Below the pieces are notes generated by a model. That model saw only the letters and a list, made by a program, of their open reading frames with translations. It searched no databases and was not told the DNA's origin. From Scalesia atractyloides (Eukaryota > Streptophyta > Magnoliopsida > Asterales > Asteraceae), in contig CAMTDV010000003.1 of NCBI GenBank assembly GCA_947069175.1, positions 44,483,606 through 44,547,605 of the forward strand: a stretch of DNA of 64,000 bases, read 5' to 3'. The number at the start of each line of letters is the position of its first letter. Position 1 is the stretch's first letter. Made by a program: the position numbers and the translations under genes. Shown piece after piece: positions 20,919-30,960 of this stretch.

Positions 20919-21551
20919 ATGTCATCATCCTCATCATCGTCCGACAGACTTACGCCACCAAGGGCAAGAGGAAAGGCACCAATGGTGGAACCCATACCAC
21001 CTTATGGCGTGGAGACACGCTCAGCGGCGAGGAAAAGGCTCGCTCTGGGGGAGGAGTCGTCGTTACGCCCAACCATTGCTGTACCGGTTGAACCGGTTAA
21101 TCCTGTAGAAATAGGAATTGACATGCTTAGAATCCTGGTACATACACAACAAAAACAGCTAGAAAGAATGCAGGAAACCATCCTAGCACAAGGATGGATG
21201 ATCCGACAACTTACGGGTAAGACCGACTCGCTCGAGGTAGAGCATCGTACGAGCAAGATAGCTCGTAACACCATAGCCAGAGATCTGCGTGATGAGCAGA
21301 TAAGAGCCGACTGGCTTGAGGACAGAGTCCTGGAAAATAGTTGGAACATTCAGGAGCTACAAAACCAAGCACTTGCACCAGCACCGGCCCCTCCAGAGCC
21401 GGTAGAGGAGGATCCAGAAGAGGATCCAGAGGAGGACCCTGAGGAGGATCCAGAGGAGGATCCGGAGGAGGACCCAGCTGAAGAAGCTGGAAATGCCGCA
21501 CAGGATGACGGCAACGACAGTGACCTGGGGGATGGAGACGTAGACGACTGA
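20919..21551 (+). CDS. Pre-gag acidic ORF of Ty3-2, 210 residues
   Basis: This intact ORF of unknown family lies between the PBS and gag on the sense strand, ending 260 bp before the gag start. It begins with seven Ser residues after Met, followed by a basic patch (TPPRARGKAP, SAARKRLALGEESS). A long charged helical stretch comes next (residues about 65-150, with LRILVHTQQKQLERMQETIL and DLRDEQIRADWLEDRVLENS), then repeats of EEDPEEDP (about 165-188) and an acidic end NDSDLGDGDVDD. The helical stretch could form a coiled coil. The Ty3-1 copy shares start, helix and acid tail, so the protein is a stable part of the family. No enzymatic motif is visible. Ogre/Tat elements also have an ORF before gag, but homology is not shown. 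Confidence 0.8.
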   Translation: MSSSSSSSDRLTPPRARGKAPMVEPIPPYGVETRSAARKRLALGEESSLRPTIAVPVEPVNPVEIGIDMLRILVHTQQKQLERMQETILAQGWMIRQLTGKTDSLEVEHRTSKIARNTIARDLRDEQIRADWLEDRVLENSWNIQELQNQALAPAPAPPEPVEEDPEEDPEEDPEEDPEEDPEEDPAEEAGNAAQDDGNDSDLGDGDVDD

Positions 21552-21811
21552 CACGTCTCGTTTATTTTATTTGTCTTCCTTCAGTTTATTTATTTTCCCA
21601 CTTGTGTTTAAACTTGAGACTTTATAGTGAATTCGTATGTTTGATTTGCACTCTTGTAAGACGTTGAAATTTCAGTTAATCAAGTATTTCTTTTGACTAT
21701 TTAATATATTGAGTTGACGTAACTTAATAATTATTAAAGTACGAAGTAGGATAACTATATTGGATATATAGACTTATCGGGATGTGTTTGTGTTGTGTTT
21801 CGAAGAGCTAA

Positions 21812-21920
21812 ATGGCAACCGGAAGACGTGGAAACCTTAACTTGACTCCCGAAGAGCTAGCTGCCATGATTCAAGAGCACGTGAACGCAGCTTTAGCGGG
21901 TGTTCAGAACCAACCGGCAG
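21812..21920 (+). CDS. Gag exon 1 of Ty3-2
   Basis: The ATG at 21812 starts MATGRRGNLNLTPEELAAMI, and the exon ends at CCGGCAG (21920) before GTAACC. It contributes 36 codons and the first base of an Ala codon. The sequence corresponds residue for residue to the MATGHRGN exon of Ty3-1. Without splicing the frame would stop after PAGNHY. Confidence 0.65.
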
Positions 21921-22000
21921 GTAACCATTATTAAGTTTTCGCGTGAAAATCTAATAGTGAGGCTAGTAAAATTCCTTGCTGACTCCCTGTTCTCTATCAG
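21921..22000 (+). other. Inferred 80-bp GT-AG intron in gag of Ty3-2
   Basis: The donor is CAG|GTAACC at 21921. A TTGCTGACT branch-point-like motif sits about 20-26 bases before the acceptor, followed by the pyrimidine-rich CTGTTCTCTATCAG ending at 22000. Removal joins G (21920) with CA (22001-22002) into GCA and keeps the frame into GGGFNPYKMF. The intron is at the same place, with the same length, in Ty3-1. Confidence 0.65.
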
Positions 22001-23427
22001 CAGGAGGGGGCTTTAACCCCTACAAGATGTTCCTTGACGCAAAGCCAAGCAAATTCTCGGGGGCGGAAGGACCCATTGGACTGGTCCGCTGGATCGAAAA
22101 ATCAGAATCCGTTTTTGAAATGTGCAACTGCCTAGAGGCAAACAAGGTCAAATACGCAGCCTCAACACTGGAAGATGGGGCACTGACATGGTGGAATGCC
22201 CAAGTCCAAACACGTGGACTTATAGCTGCGAATGCAATGGCATGGGCTGAGTTCAAGGCCCTAATTAAAGAGGAGTACTGTCCACGAGACAGAGTGCAAC
22301 AATTGGAGCAAGCTCTATGGAACCACAAGATGGTGGGATCGGAAATTGAAGCTTACACTGCAAAACATCATGACTTAGTATTTCTGTGTCCCGATTTGGC
22401 CAACACGGTGGAGAAAAGACTCGAGTTCTATCTCGGGGGTCTGGTTCCGGAAATTCAGGGTATGGTAATGTCTAGTAACCCTGTAACTAAACATCAAGCA
22501 ATCCGATTGGCTCACAAACTCACCGATAAGGCGGTGGAACAGAAGAAACTGCCAGCACGGGGTACAACTGAAGTTGCCCCGGACAACAAAAGAAAATTTG
22601 AAGACTCCACTGTTCGACAGTCTTCGTCATCTCATCCGCAGCAAGGGAACCAGAAACGGTTCAATCACTACAACAGCCATCGGGGTCATCAAAATCAGCC
22701 CGTCAATAACAACAACAACAACAACAACAACAACAACCCGATCGCAAGCGGCTATGCAGGTCGAAAGCCGCAGTGCAACCGATGTAATCTCCACCATAAC
22801 GGCCCTTGTGCCGGAAACCGCTGCCAACGATGTGGCAAGGTGGGACATGCGGCAAAGGATTGTCGCGGGGAAAGCATGTCCCGACAAAATCAAAATCAGC
22901 AGCAGGGTATAAACCGGGGATGCTATCAGTGTGGTAGTACTGCACACTTCAGAAGAGACTGCCCACAGTTGCGTAACAACAACAATAATGGTGGAAACAA
23001 CCACAACCACAATAACCACAACAACAATAATAACAACAACAATGGGAACGGTGGCACAGGAGGTGCTAAAGGTCGCGCATTTACATTGGGCCGCGGAGAG
23101 GCCAGAAACGACTCGAACGTGGTCACCTGTAAGTTTCCCCTTAATGAACATTTTGCTTCTGTGCTTTTTGATACGGGTGCGGATAGGAGTTTTATATCTG
23201 AGTCTTTTAGGAAGAACCTAAGTCTCACGCTTAAACCATTAGAGACCCCTTATGTTATAGAATTAGCCGATGGTAAATCTGTAGATGTGACCCAAATCGT
23301 ATCCGGCTGTCAACTCAAACTCGCGGGCCACACTTTTACCATTGATCTGATGACAACTACACTGGGTAGTTTTGACGTGGTAGTCGGAATGGACTGGCTA
23401 TCCGACGTCCGGGCTGAAGTTCTCTAG
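22001..23427 (+). CDS. Gag-protease of Ty3-2 (exon 2, to a frameshift stop)
   Basis: The frame can also be read from an ATG at 21976, inside the inferred intron; numbering here uses that ORF. A capsid region (LTWWNAQVQTRG) is followed by nucleocapsid CNRC (267), a CCHC knuckle CQRCGKVGHAAKDC (283-296), a second knuckle CYQCGSTAHFRRDC (316-329), two Asn-rich tracts from AAC repeats, and retropepsin with DTGA at 399-402. The protease ends MDWLSDVRAEVL. An extra A at 23426 creates the TAG at 23425-23427 and moves the frame, so pol cannot follow. Ty3-1 lacks this insertion. Confidence 0.9.
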
Positions 23428-24826
23428 CTTCGAAAAATCTATCCGTATTCCGCTCTCGAACGACGAAACCCTGACGATACAAGGCGATAAGGCAAGCGCC
23501 GTCACCAACATCATCTCTTACATGCAAGCGCAGAAGTATCTTCGGAGAAAGAACTCCTTCGCTTTACTCGCACTGATTACCGAACAGCCTAAGGACGAGA
23601 AACGCATAGAAGACATCCCTGTCGTCCGTGATTTTTCCGATGTATTCCCAGAAGAACTACCTGGTCTTCCACCCCATCGACAATTGGAGTTTGAAATCGA
23701 ATTGGCAAACCATGCAACTCCTATCGCCAAGGCTCCATACCGCCTAGCTCCAGCCGAGCTGCAGGAGCTGTCTACCCAACTTCAGGAGCTATTAGAAAAA
23801 GGATTTATCCGACCAAGCGTTTCGCCATGGGGAGCTCCAGTCCTTTTTGTCAAGAAAAAGGACGGGACTTTCCGCATGTGCATCGACTATAGGGAACTCA
23901 ACAAGGTTACTGTCAAGAACCGATACCCGTTACCTCGCATCGACGATCTATTCGACCAACTTCAAGGGTCAAGCTACTACTCCAAGATTGATTTACGGTC
24001 TGGTTACCACCAGCTACGCGTCAGGGAGGAGGATATCGCTAAGACGGCATTTCGCACACGGTATGGCCATTACGAGTTCTTGGTCATGCCATTCGGTCTC
24101 ACTGACGCACCTGCGGTATTCATGGACCTCATGAACGGCGTGTGTAAACCATACCTCGACAAATTTGTCATTGTGTTCATCGATGACATACTCATCTACT
24201 CCAAAAGTGAAGAAGAGCATGCTGAACATCTACGACTACTGCTAGGATTACTTCAACAGGAAAAGCTATATGCCAAGCTTTCGAAGTGTGATTTCTGGAT
24301 CCGGGAAGTTCAGTTTCTCGGGCATGTCGTGAATGAAAAGGGTATCCACGTAGACCCTGCCAAGATTGAAGCCATCAAAAACTGGGAAGCACCTAAGACA
24401 CCGACGGAGATCCGCCAATTTTTGGGATTGGCTGGTTACTACAGACGCTTCATCGAGGGGTTTTCAAAGATCGCACAACCGCTTACTACCCTCACCCAGA
24501 AAGGTATCAAGTATACTTGGGGTGACAAGCAAGAAGCAGCATTTCAATTGCTGAAGCAGAAACTTTGCAGTGCACCTATTCTGTCCTTGCCGGAGGGGAC
24601 AGATGACTTTGTAGTGTATTGTGATGCTTCCATTCAGGGATTGGGATGCGTACTCATGCAACGCGATAAGGTCATCGCGTATGCGTCGCGACAGCTAAAG
24701 GTTCACGAGAAAAACTACACGACGCATGACCTTGAATTGGGAGCAGTAGTGTTTGCACTTAAGATTTGGAGACACTACCTCTATGCAACGAAGTGCACAA
24801 TCTTTACTGACCACAAAAGCCTCTAA
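23428..24826 (+). pseudogene. Protease-RT linker, reverse transcriptase, RNase H start of Ty3-2
   Basis: The frame resumes after the inserted base with SIRIPLSNDETLTIQ. From the Met at 23522 it is open for 434 codons: DFSDVFPEELPGLPPHR, RT with FRMCIDYRELN, FLVMPFGLTDAP, catalytic FIDD at residues 219-222, YYRRFIEGF, then the RNase H beginning with YCDASIQG and FTDHKSL. A TAA at 24824-24826 stops it where Ty3-1 has a Gln codon, and a TAG follows at about 24836. RT catalytic residues are all present, so decay is recent. Confidence 0.92.
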
Positions 24827-25258
24827 CACATCTTTGATTAGAAGGAGTTGAACATGCGACAGCGTCGCTGGGTCGAACTCTTGAACGATTATGAGTGTGC
24901 CATTCGGTATCACCCGGGTAAAGCTAACGTGGTAGCTGATGCCCTCAGTAGGAAGGAACACTTGAAACCTCGTCGCATACGAGCACTACAACTCACTATT
25001 CATTCGGGGCTACCCGACCAAATACGCGACGCCCAGTTAGAAGCAGTTAAGGAGGAAAACATCAAAGCCGAATCAGTGGGAAAAATGAAACGCGATTGGG
25101 AAGTAAAGCCCAATGGAGCCCGGTATTTCATGAATCGCATATGGGTACCTCTCTACGGAAACCTCCGAGAGCTAGTCATGGACGAAGCTCACAAATCTCG
25201 ATACTCTGTCCATCCGGGTTCGGATAAGATGTATCAAGACCTTAAAGCTGCGTATTAG
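24827..25258 (+). pseudogene. RNase H end and integrase zinc module of Ty3-2
   Basis: After the two nonsense codons the same frame continues NMRQRRWVELLNDYECAIRY, PGKANVVADALSRKEHL, and the integrase N-terminus HEAHKSRY-like DEAHKSRYSVHPGSDKMY. A TAG at about 25256 replaces the first Trp of the AYWWPN motif preserved in Ty3-1 (TGG to TAG). The HHCC module is therefore split from its Cys pair. Confidence 0.88.
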
Positions 25259-26398
25259 TGGCCCAACATGAAAGCCGACATAGCCACCTACGTGAGTAAA
25301 TGTTTGACTTGTGCAAAAGTCAAGGTGGAGTATCAAAAGCCATCGGGGCTACTCCAACAACCTGAGATCCCAGTGTGGAAATGGGATCAGATCTCAATGG
25401 ATTTCATCACTAAACTCCCGCGAACCTTGGGTGGTTGCGATACCATCTGGGTGATCGTGGATCGTTTAACTAAGTCCGCACACTTCCTAGCTATCAAAGA
25501 AACAGATAAGATGGAGAAGTTGACTCGCATCTACATTAAGGAAGTAGTTTCTCGGCACGGAGTGCCAACGTCCATCATCTCAGACAGAGATGCTCGCTTC
25601 ACGTCAAACTTCTGGCAGTCACTCCAGAAAGCGTTGGGAACACGCTTAGATATGAGCACAGCCTATCACCCTCAGACTGATGGTCAAAGCGAAAGGACCA
25701 TACAGACCTTGGAAGATATGCTTAGAGCATGCGTCGTAGACTTCGGAAATAGTTGGGAAATCCATCTGCCTCTAGTAGAATTCTCATATAACAACAGCTA
25801 TCATACGAGTATTTCGGCAGCACCGTTTGAGGCATTATACGGTCGCAAATGTAGATCACCGGTCTGCTGGGTAGAAGTCGGTGACAGTCAACTCACAGGC
25901 CCTGAGTTAATACTTGAGGCCACTGAAAAGATTGTACAAATCAGAAACCGCATGGCGGCGGCACGAGATCGACAGAAAAGCTACGCTGATCAACGACGCA
26001 AACCGCTCGAATTTCAAGTAGGCGATCGCGTCCTACTAAAGGTGTCACCCTGGAAGGGTGTAATCCGTTTTGGAAAACGGGGCAAACTGAACCCACGGTA
26101 CGTAGGCCCGTTTGTAATCTTGAAACGTATCGGACCCGTAGCTTATCAATTAGACCTTCCTGCCGAACTCAGTGGAGTTCACAACGTATTTCACGTGTCA
26201 AATCTGAAGAAGTGTCTATCAGACGAAACTCTAGTTATTCCATTGGATGAGATCCAAGTGGATGAACAACTGCACTTTGTGGAACAGCCTATCGAGATCA
26301 TGGATCGTGAGATCAAGACTCGAAGGCACAGCAAGATTCCAATCGTTAAGGTTCTAAGCGTGGACCGGAGTTCACGTGGGAAAGAGAGGACCAAATGA
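25259..26398 (+). pseudogene. Integrase core and damaged chromodomain of Ty3-2
   Basis: The frame holds CLTCAKVK, then the rve core with D in SMDFITKLPR, D in ISDRDARFTS and E in DGQSERTIQ, then VGDRVLLKVSPWKGVIRFG, NPRYVGPFVILKRIGPVAYQ and SGVHNVFHVSNLKKC. After HSKIPIVKV, ten bases present in Ty3-1 (encoding the R-W-D part of VRWDS) are missing near 26353, so the chromodomain end is read in another frame (LSVDRSSRGKERTK-stop). Integrase catalytic residues are intact. Confidence 0.9.
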
Positions 26399-26700
26399 AA
26401 AGCAAATACCCACATCTCTTCGCAATTGAGCAGCAATCTAACGATACCAGTAACTAAATTTTCGGGACGAAAATTCTTTCAACATGGGGATGATGTGACA
26501 ACCTGGAAACTTCTCATACTTTTGTGTACTATTGTTGACTAAATTCTGGTGCATGGCACTTGGAAATCTTTGTGTATGACACTTGGGAACTTCTTGTAAA
26601 TGAACTAACTCTTTGTGCGTGGCACTCTAAACATGTACGCTACATGCTAAACCGCGTTTACTCAATTTTCGGGACGAAAATTCTTTCAACATGGGGATAA
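26399..26700 (+). promoter_or_regulatory. 3' untranslated region and duplicated PPT of Ty3-2
   Basis: A block TTTTCGGGACGAAAATTC ... CAACATGGGGAT occurs twice, at about 26458-26493 and 26665-26700. The second lies directly before the 3' LTR and serves as PPT. The first is followed by TGTGACAACCTGG (26494), which resembles an LTR start but diverges at once. Between them are about 170 bases without an ORF. Confidence 0.72.
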
Positions 26701-29700
26701 TGTGATATCCCGGGTTTTTCGGATAACTTAAACGTAATATTTGTCAAACTAATTACGTGCTATGTGAACGAACGTGTACTAATTAAATGAATACGTGATG
26801 TGTGTTGTGTGATTGTTTTAGTAACTGAATAATTAGAGTAGATATGTACACGAACTGAACCGAACCGCGACATGAACCAACTTTGGTTCATTGTGACTCT
26901 AGGAGTTCACAAAGTTTAAACTTTGAACCCAAGTCTTCGGCTAAAAGAAAACAAGGATCAAACCCGAAATCGCAAACACAAACCGAGATCAAACTAGACT
27001 TAAAACTCTAGCTTCTCGGCCGTGTGCAACCCAAACCTTAAACCCAAACCTATCCCGGCCGCAAGATCAAACCGCAAACCCTTTTGCGAACAACTCAAAT
27101 CATCCTCGGTCGATATCAGGCCCAAGACCGCAAACTATTTTGTTCAAAACCAAACCAAACCAACTCAAACTAATCGGCCACATGATCAAACCCAAACTAA
27201 CCCACCCTAGTCCTCAACCATAAGATCAAAACCAAACCGACCGCCCTAGTCTCTCGGCCACGAGCTCCAACTAAAACCGAAACCCTTATCATCTTGTTGC
27301 GCCTATATATACAACTCACATGCACTCATTCACAAAAACACAAAACCCTAAAGAAAAACAGCCGTCGGTGGCTCCCTCCGATCGCAAATCAGCCCATCTC
27401 TTCCACTTGATCACCTCTTCGATTCGCAAGCAACCTCATTGTTCAACACCTTGATCTGATCAGCACTTGTTATTCCATTCGGTCGCGAGATCAGCCCGTT
27501 GATCAGTTCCTCGATCACAAACAATCTACTTCATCATCACCTCTCGGCCGCAAGCATTGTTGATCATCGTTTCCTTAACATACTCACGGTTCGTTTACCT
27601 TACCGTTAAAAGATTTGAATTTGTCATATCATATTCGGAATACATGTGTTTTGATTGTGTTGTTTTCGGATCATAAGTGTTGTAAATAATCGGCTGTTTT
27701 GATTGTTGTTCATGTGTATAATTGTTTGCGGAAATCACAAGTTTGCAAGTGTGTGTTGTTTGTAAAAACTAGAAGTAAGAACTAGGGTTTGCATGGATAA
27801 GTTATTAGTAGTGATCTATGATTAAAAATCGGTTCTTGCTCGCTTAGACTGATCAATAGGAACGATTTATGCAAAGTGTAATAAAGATATGCTGAAAACA
27901 GTCTGCTGAATAATAGTTACAGCCGACTTCATCTGGCTGTAACTCGGTCGTTAGTTGTCGAAAAACGGACTTTCTGATGTCTAGAACGTAGAGATTTGAA
28001 TAAGGAATCTAATGGCGCTGGATTCATAATTTTCTGAAGTCTTTTGATATTTTTAAAGGGCCAAATAAGTTCAGTAACTAAAACTGTGAAAATCCTAAAA
28101 TTTTGTTAGTTGTTTATTAAGTTGGATTTTAAAATCAGTAGGGAGTTGAGTCATGATTTTTGTACAGCAACTAGGTATGGAAATTTCCGGCTAACTCCAA
28201 CTGGAATTTTGTTAATTGGACGATCAGTGATTTTTAAATAAATTCTTCCGTGGACTGCAGTCAGAAAGCGGTAAATCTGACTGCAGCCTGGTATACTAAT
28301 ATTTATGGTTAATTGGTAAAGATTTAGGACTTGGAAAATTTATATAAATTTCTATGGTATAAATGTCACCTACTGTAAAAATATTGGAATTTTTGAAATG
28401 TTAGAACTATTTTATAAAAATCCTAGAAAACAGCTGAATTATGAGTGTTAAGCTGAAATTGATAACTTGTGATGGTGTGCACCAAATTGTGGCATGAATT
28501 GGTTTATGGTTATGATAAGTTGTTTTAATCACTAGGATCACATGAGGATACTTGCATGCATGTTTGAGTGTTAGATATGTTGTTTGTGTGTATCACTTGT
28601 GCGTGAATTACGTGTAGAATTTGTATTGGTGTGTTCACACACTAACTTGGAATTAATTGGTTTGTTAGGACGCAACTAGCGGTCCCATCTCTTAAAACTT
28701 CTTTTGCTACACTAACCGAGCAACAAAAGATGAGTTCACGGCCCCTAACTTTATCCGGTTTTGAAACAACAGGGGGAGAAACATGTATACACTCTCAAAC
28801 TCAAACTCTTTACGTTATACGAATTTAATGTCACATAACTACTCGGTAACTAAGTTAATGTTAATGTAATGTTATGGTCACTAAGCAGCTTTATCACTTA
28901 AGTCCTCGTCAATCTCTCGGATCGTTAGTATTGGGTTTAATAGCGGGGGAGTTATAAGTAGTACTACTGGGCCCGACAAGCCCCATCCGAGCTAGTCGCG
29001 CTAGCCGACCGGGTATGGTCAACGGGTGAATAATTCGGCCTAACCTCGCCATGGTCATGTGATAGGCCTGGCAAAACGGAGGCACAACAGTCAGCTTCGA
29101 TCGCGAACTCTTACGTGACATAACTTTAGGCTAGCTACCTATATATATTAACATTGAACTTAATTACGAATCAATTGTATTATTCCGGGTTTGGAATAAT
29201 GGGAACAACAACTTAATATTCCGGGTTTGGAATATTGGAAACAACAACTTAATATTCCTGGTATGGAATATTGGAAACAACAACTTAATATTCCTGGTAT
29301 GGAATATTGGAAACAATAACTTAATATTCCGGGTTTGGAATATTGGAAGCAACAAATTATTATTCCGGGTTGGAATAATGGAACCAATACGTTATCCCGG
29401 GTTAGGGATAACGGAGAAAACAAACTATAACCGAACAAACGAATTTATGAAAACCTGTGAACTCACTCATCTTTAATGTTGACACTTGTTTCTTTACATG
29501 TTTCCCAGGACGCTAGGAGCTCTAGGTGCACGCACATGCATTGAACAAGACATCTTTTATCGAGTCTTATTTCTTAATGTTGTTTTGGGATTTTTCATTT
29601 GTTTTGGCGTTTGTGTTGGCGCCCGCTTCACTACTTATTTATGCTTCCGCTCAAACTCTAAAAACTGATGCTTCTGCTAAATATTGGTAATATAAAATCT

Positions 29701-29828
29701 ACAACAAGTGGTTTTGGAAAACGTATTATCAAATCATATAGAGTCGTTCGACGTACTAGTGTTTCAGATTCTGGTTTGTTCACACGCCTCGCGGTAAAAC
29801 TCCGCAAGTGGAAATTGAGGGTGTGACT
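26701..29828 (+). repeat. 3' LTR of Ty3-2 (3128 bp)
   Basis: It starts TGTGATATCCCGGG right after the PPT and ends GGGTGTGACT (last A of the 5' LTR changed to T), followed by the target duplication TATAT. Differences from the 5' LTR include 26778 (T for G), the CTCAACC/CTCGGCT segment near 27213, and one additional stem-loop unit near 29270. It keeps the TATA box (27304-27311), the 11-bp hairpin (28255-28286) and the array (29179-29412). Confidence 0.96.
29179..29412 (+). repeat. Stem-loop tandem array in Ty3-2 3' LTR (seven units)
   Basis: It has the same composition as the 5' LTR array, with one duplicated TATTCCTGGTATGGAATA unit. It ends in GTTATCCC-GGGTTA-GGGATAAC. Confidence 0.88.
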
Positions 29829-30615
29829 TATATAAAGCGTGTTAACTGTCCGGAAGGGGGTTAGAAGGGTGGTATGGGTAAAGTTCTTGTCTCGTTCAGT
29901 GTATAGATCTTGCGAGGACTTGATTCAAGCCTATTAAGGCTTCCCTTGAGTCAGGTAGCATCAAGTCGGGGAAAGTAAGAATGGACTGAATCCCTTATAC
30001 ATAAACTACTATTAAACTTTAACCCGGCCTTGCAGGACTTTATCTCTGGTGACTCAGACCAATATGGCCGAGGGTAGCGTTGCCTCCAAAAGAGGGACAT
30101 GCCACATTTTGCATTTATAAGTAACTTAATTATCTTTCAATATTCCGGCCTTGCGTGACTGAATCCCTGCTGACTCAGACCAATATGGCTGACGGTAGCG
30201 TTGCCTCCAAAAAGGGACATGCCACTTTAACTAAGATAATCTCTTAAAAAACCCAAAGCATGGAAATCATCAAAAGATATGTGAATAATGAGTCGAAAAC
30301 AAGTGATTCTATCTTGTCTATTTATTTTTTTTATTATTTAGTTTATTATTTAGTTTTTTTCTATATGTTTACTTATTGAAAACCTTTTCTTAAATTTTTT
30401 ATTAGACTAGACGTCGACGATATCCCGGCATTAAAAACTCTTGTGTCCTTGGACGATCTTGGTATCTTACCATCACTATACTACGCCAACGATGGGTGCA
30501 CTTGTCCTAGAGTGTTGTAGAGAGTGATAGTGTTATATCATCTTTTTATAAATATAAAGCTTGCATAAACGAGTGAAAAGTGTGTAAAATTTATCTAAAA
30601 ATTATACTTAGACTC
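29829..30615. repeat. Unclassified repeat with internal direct repeats
   Basis: No ORF is visible. It begins with the second TATAT target copy and is matched by 40328-41102. Two imperfect direct repeats of about 82 bp lie at 30024-30106 and 30145-30225; both contain GACTCAGACCAATATGG and GGTAGCGTTGCCTCCAAA. Further right, GATGGGTGCACTTGTCC and GACGATCTTGGTATCTTACC resemble leader sequences seen downstream of LTRs in Athila/Tat-type elements; this is a weak resemblance recalled, not shown. It joins Copia-2A inside the RT coding region, with no LTR between. Confidence 0.5.
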
Positions 30616-30960
30616 CATCACGTAAAATTGCGTTTGATCTATCGTCCCCTGAGTATATCCATGTGCAAGTAGATGCTCTGTTAAGGTTGCATACCATGCA
30701 CGAGTTGCTTCGTGTAGCCCATACAAAGCTTTATCTCACTTCTCGTACGGAAACACCGTCCTGACATCCATATGAAAAACAATAAATCCCATTTAGATGC
30801 ATATGTCAAGAAGATATGAATGGCTTCCAGTCGTGCCACCTGCGCATACACCTCGTCATAATCTAGACCTTTAATATGCCTGAAACCTTGAACCACTAAT
30901 CGTGCTTTGTTTCTCACGATCACGCAGTTTCATCCTATTTGTTTCTATACACCAGCGTGT
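30616..30960 (-). pseudogene. RT fragment of Copia-2A
   Basis: The minus strand reads NKARLVVQGFRHIKGLDYDE, VYAQVARLEAIHIFL, then, after frame changes, KALYG and RAWYATLTEHLLAHGYTQGT, stopping short of the catalytic YVDD. Sixty-nine bases present in Copia-2B (41228-41296, around the PGFVDSEKQGYAYK-like segment) are deleted here. It cannot be active. Confidence 0.8.

Larger units (their letters stand above)
17617..29828 (+). mobile_element. Ty3-2: near-complete Ty3/gypsy chromovirus (12,212 bp)
   Basis: The element has two long LTRs, PBS, a pre-gag ORF, spliced gag-pol, PPT and a 5-bp target duplication TATAT on both sides (17612-17616, 29829-29833). The uninterrupted site is preserved at 40328-40332. 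It is a relative of Ty3-1 with the same gene order and clearly related proteins. Disabling changes are one inserted base (23426), nonsense codons near 24824, 24838 and 25256, and a 10-bp deletion in the chromodomain (about 26353). It is thus non-autonomous but young: by eye about 26 substitutions separate the LTRs. Confidence 0.96.

Noticed and set aside
22627..23228. Long open reading frames on the minus strand opposite gag (Val/Leu-rich)
   Set aside because: They are the complement of the AAC-rich gag region and have no independent features.
23410..23430. Programmed frameshift between protease and RT in Ty3-2
   Set aside because: Ty3-1 lacks the extra base, the stop arises from that single insertion, and there is no slippery heptamer. 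It is a plain mutation.
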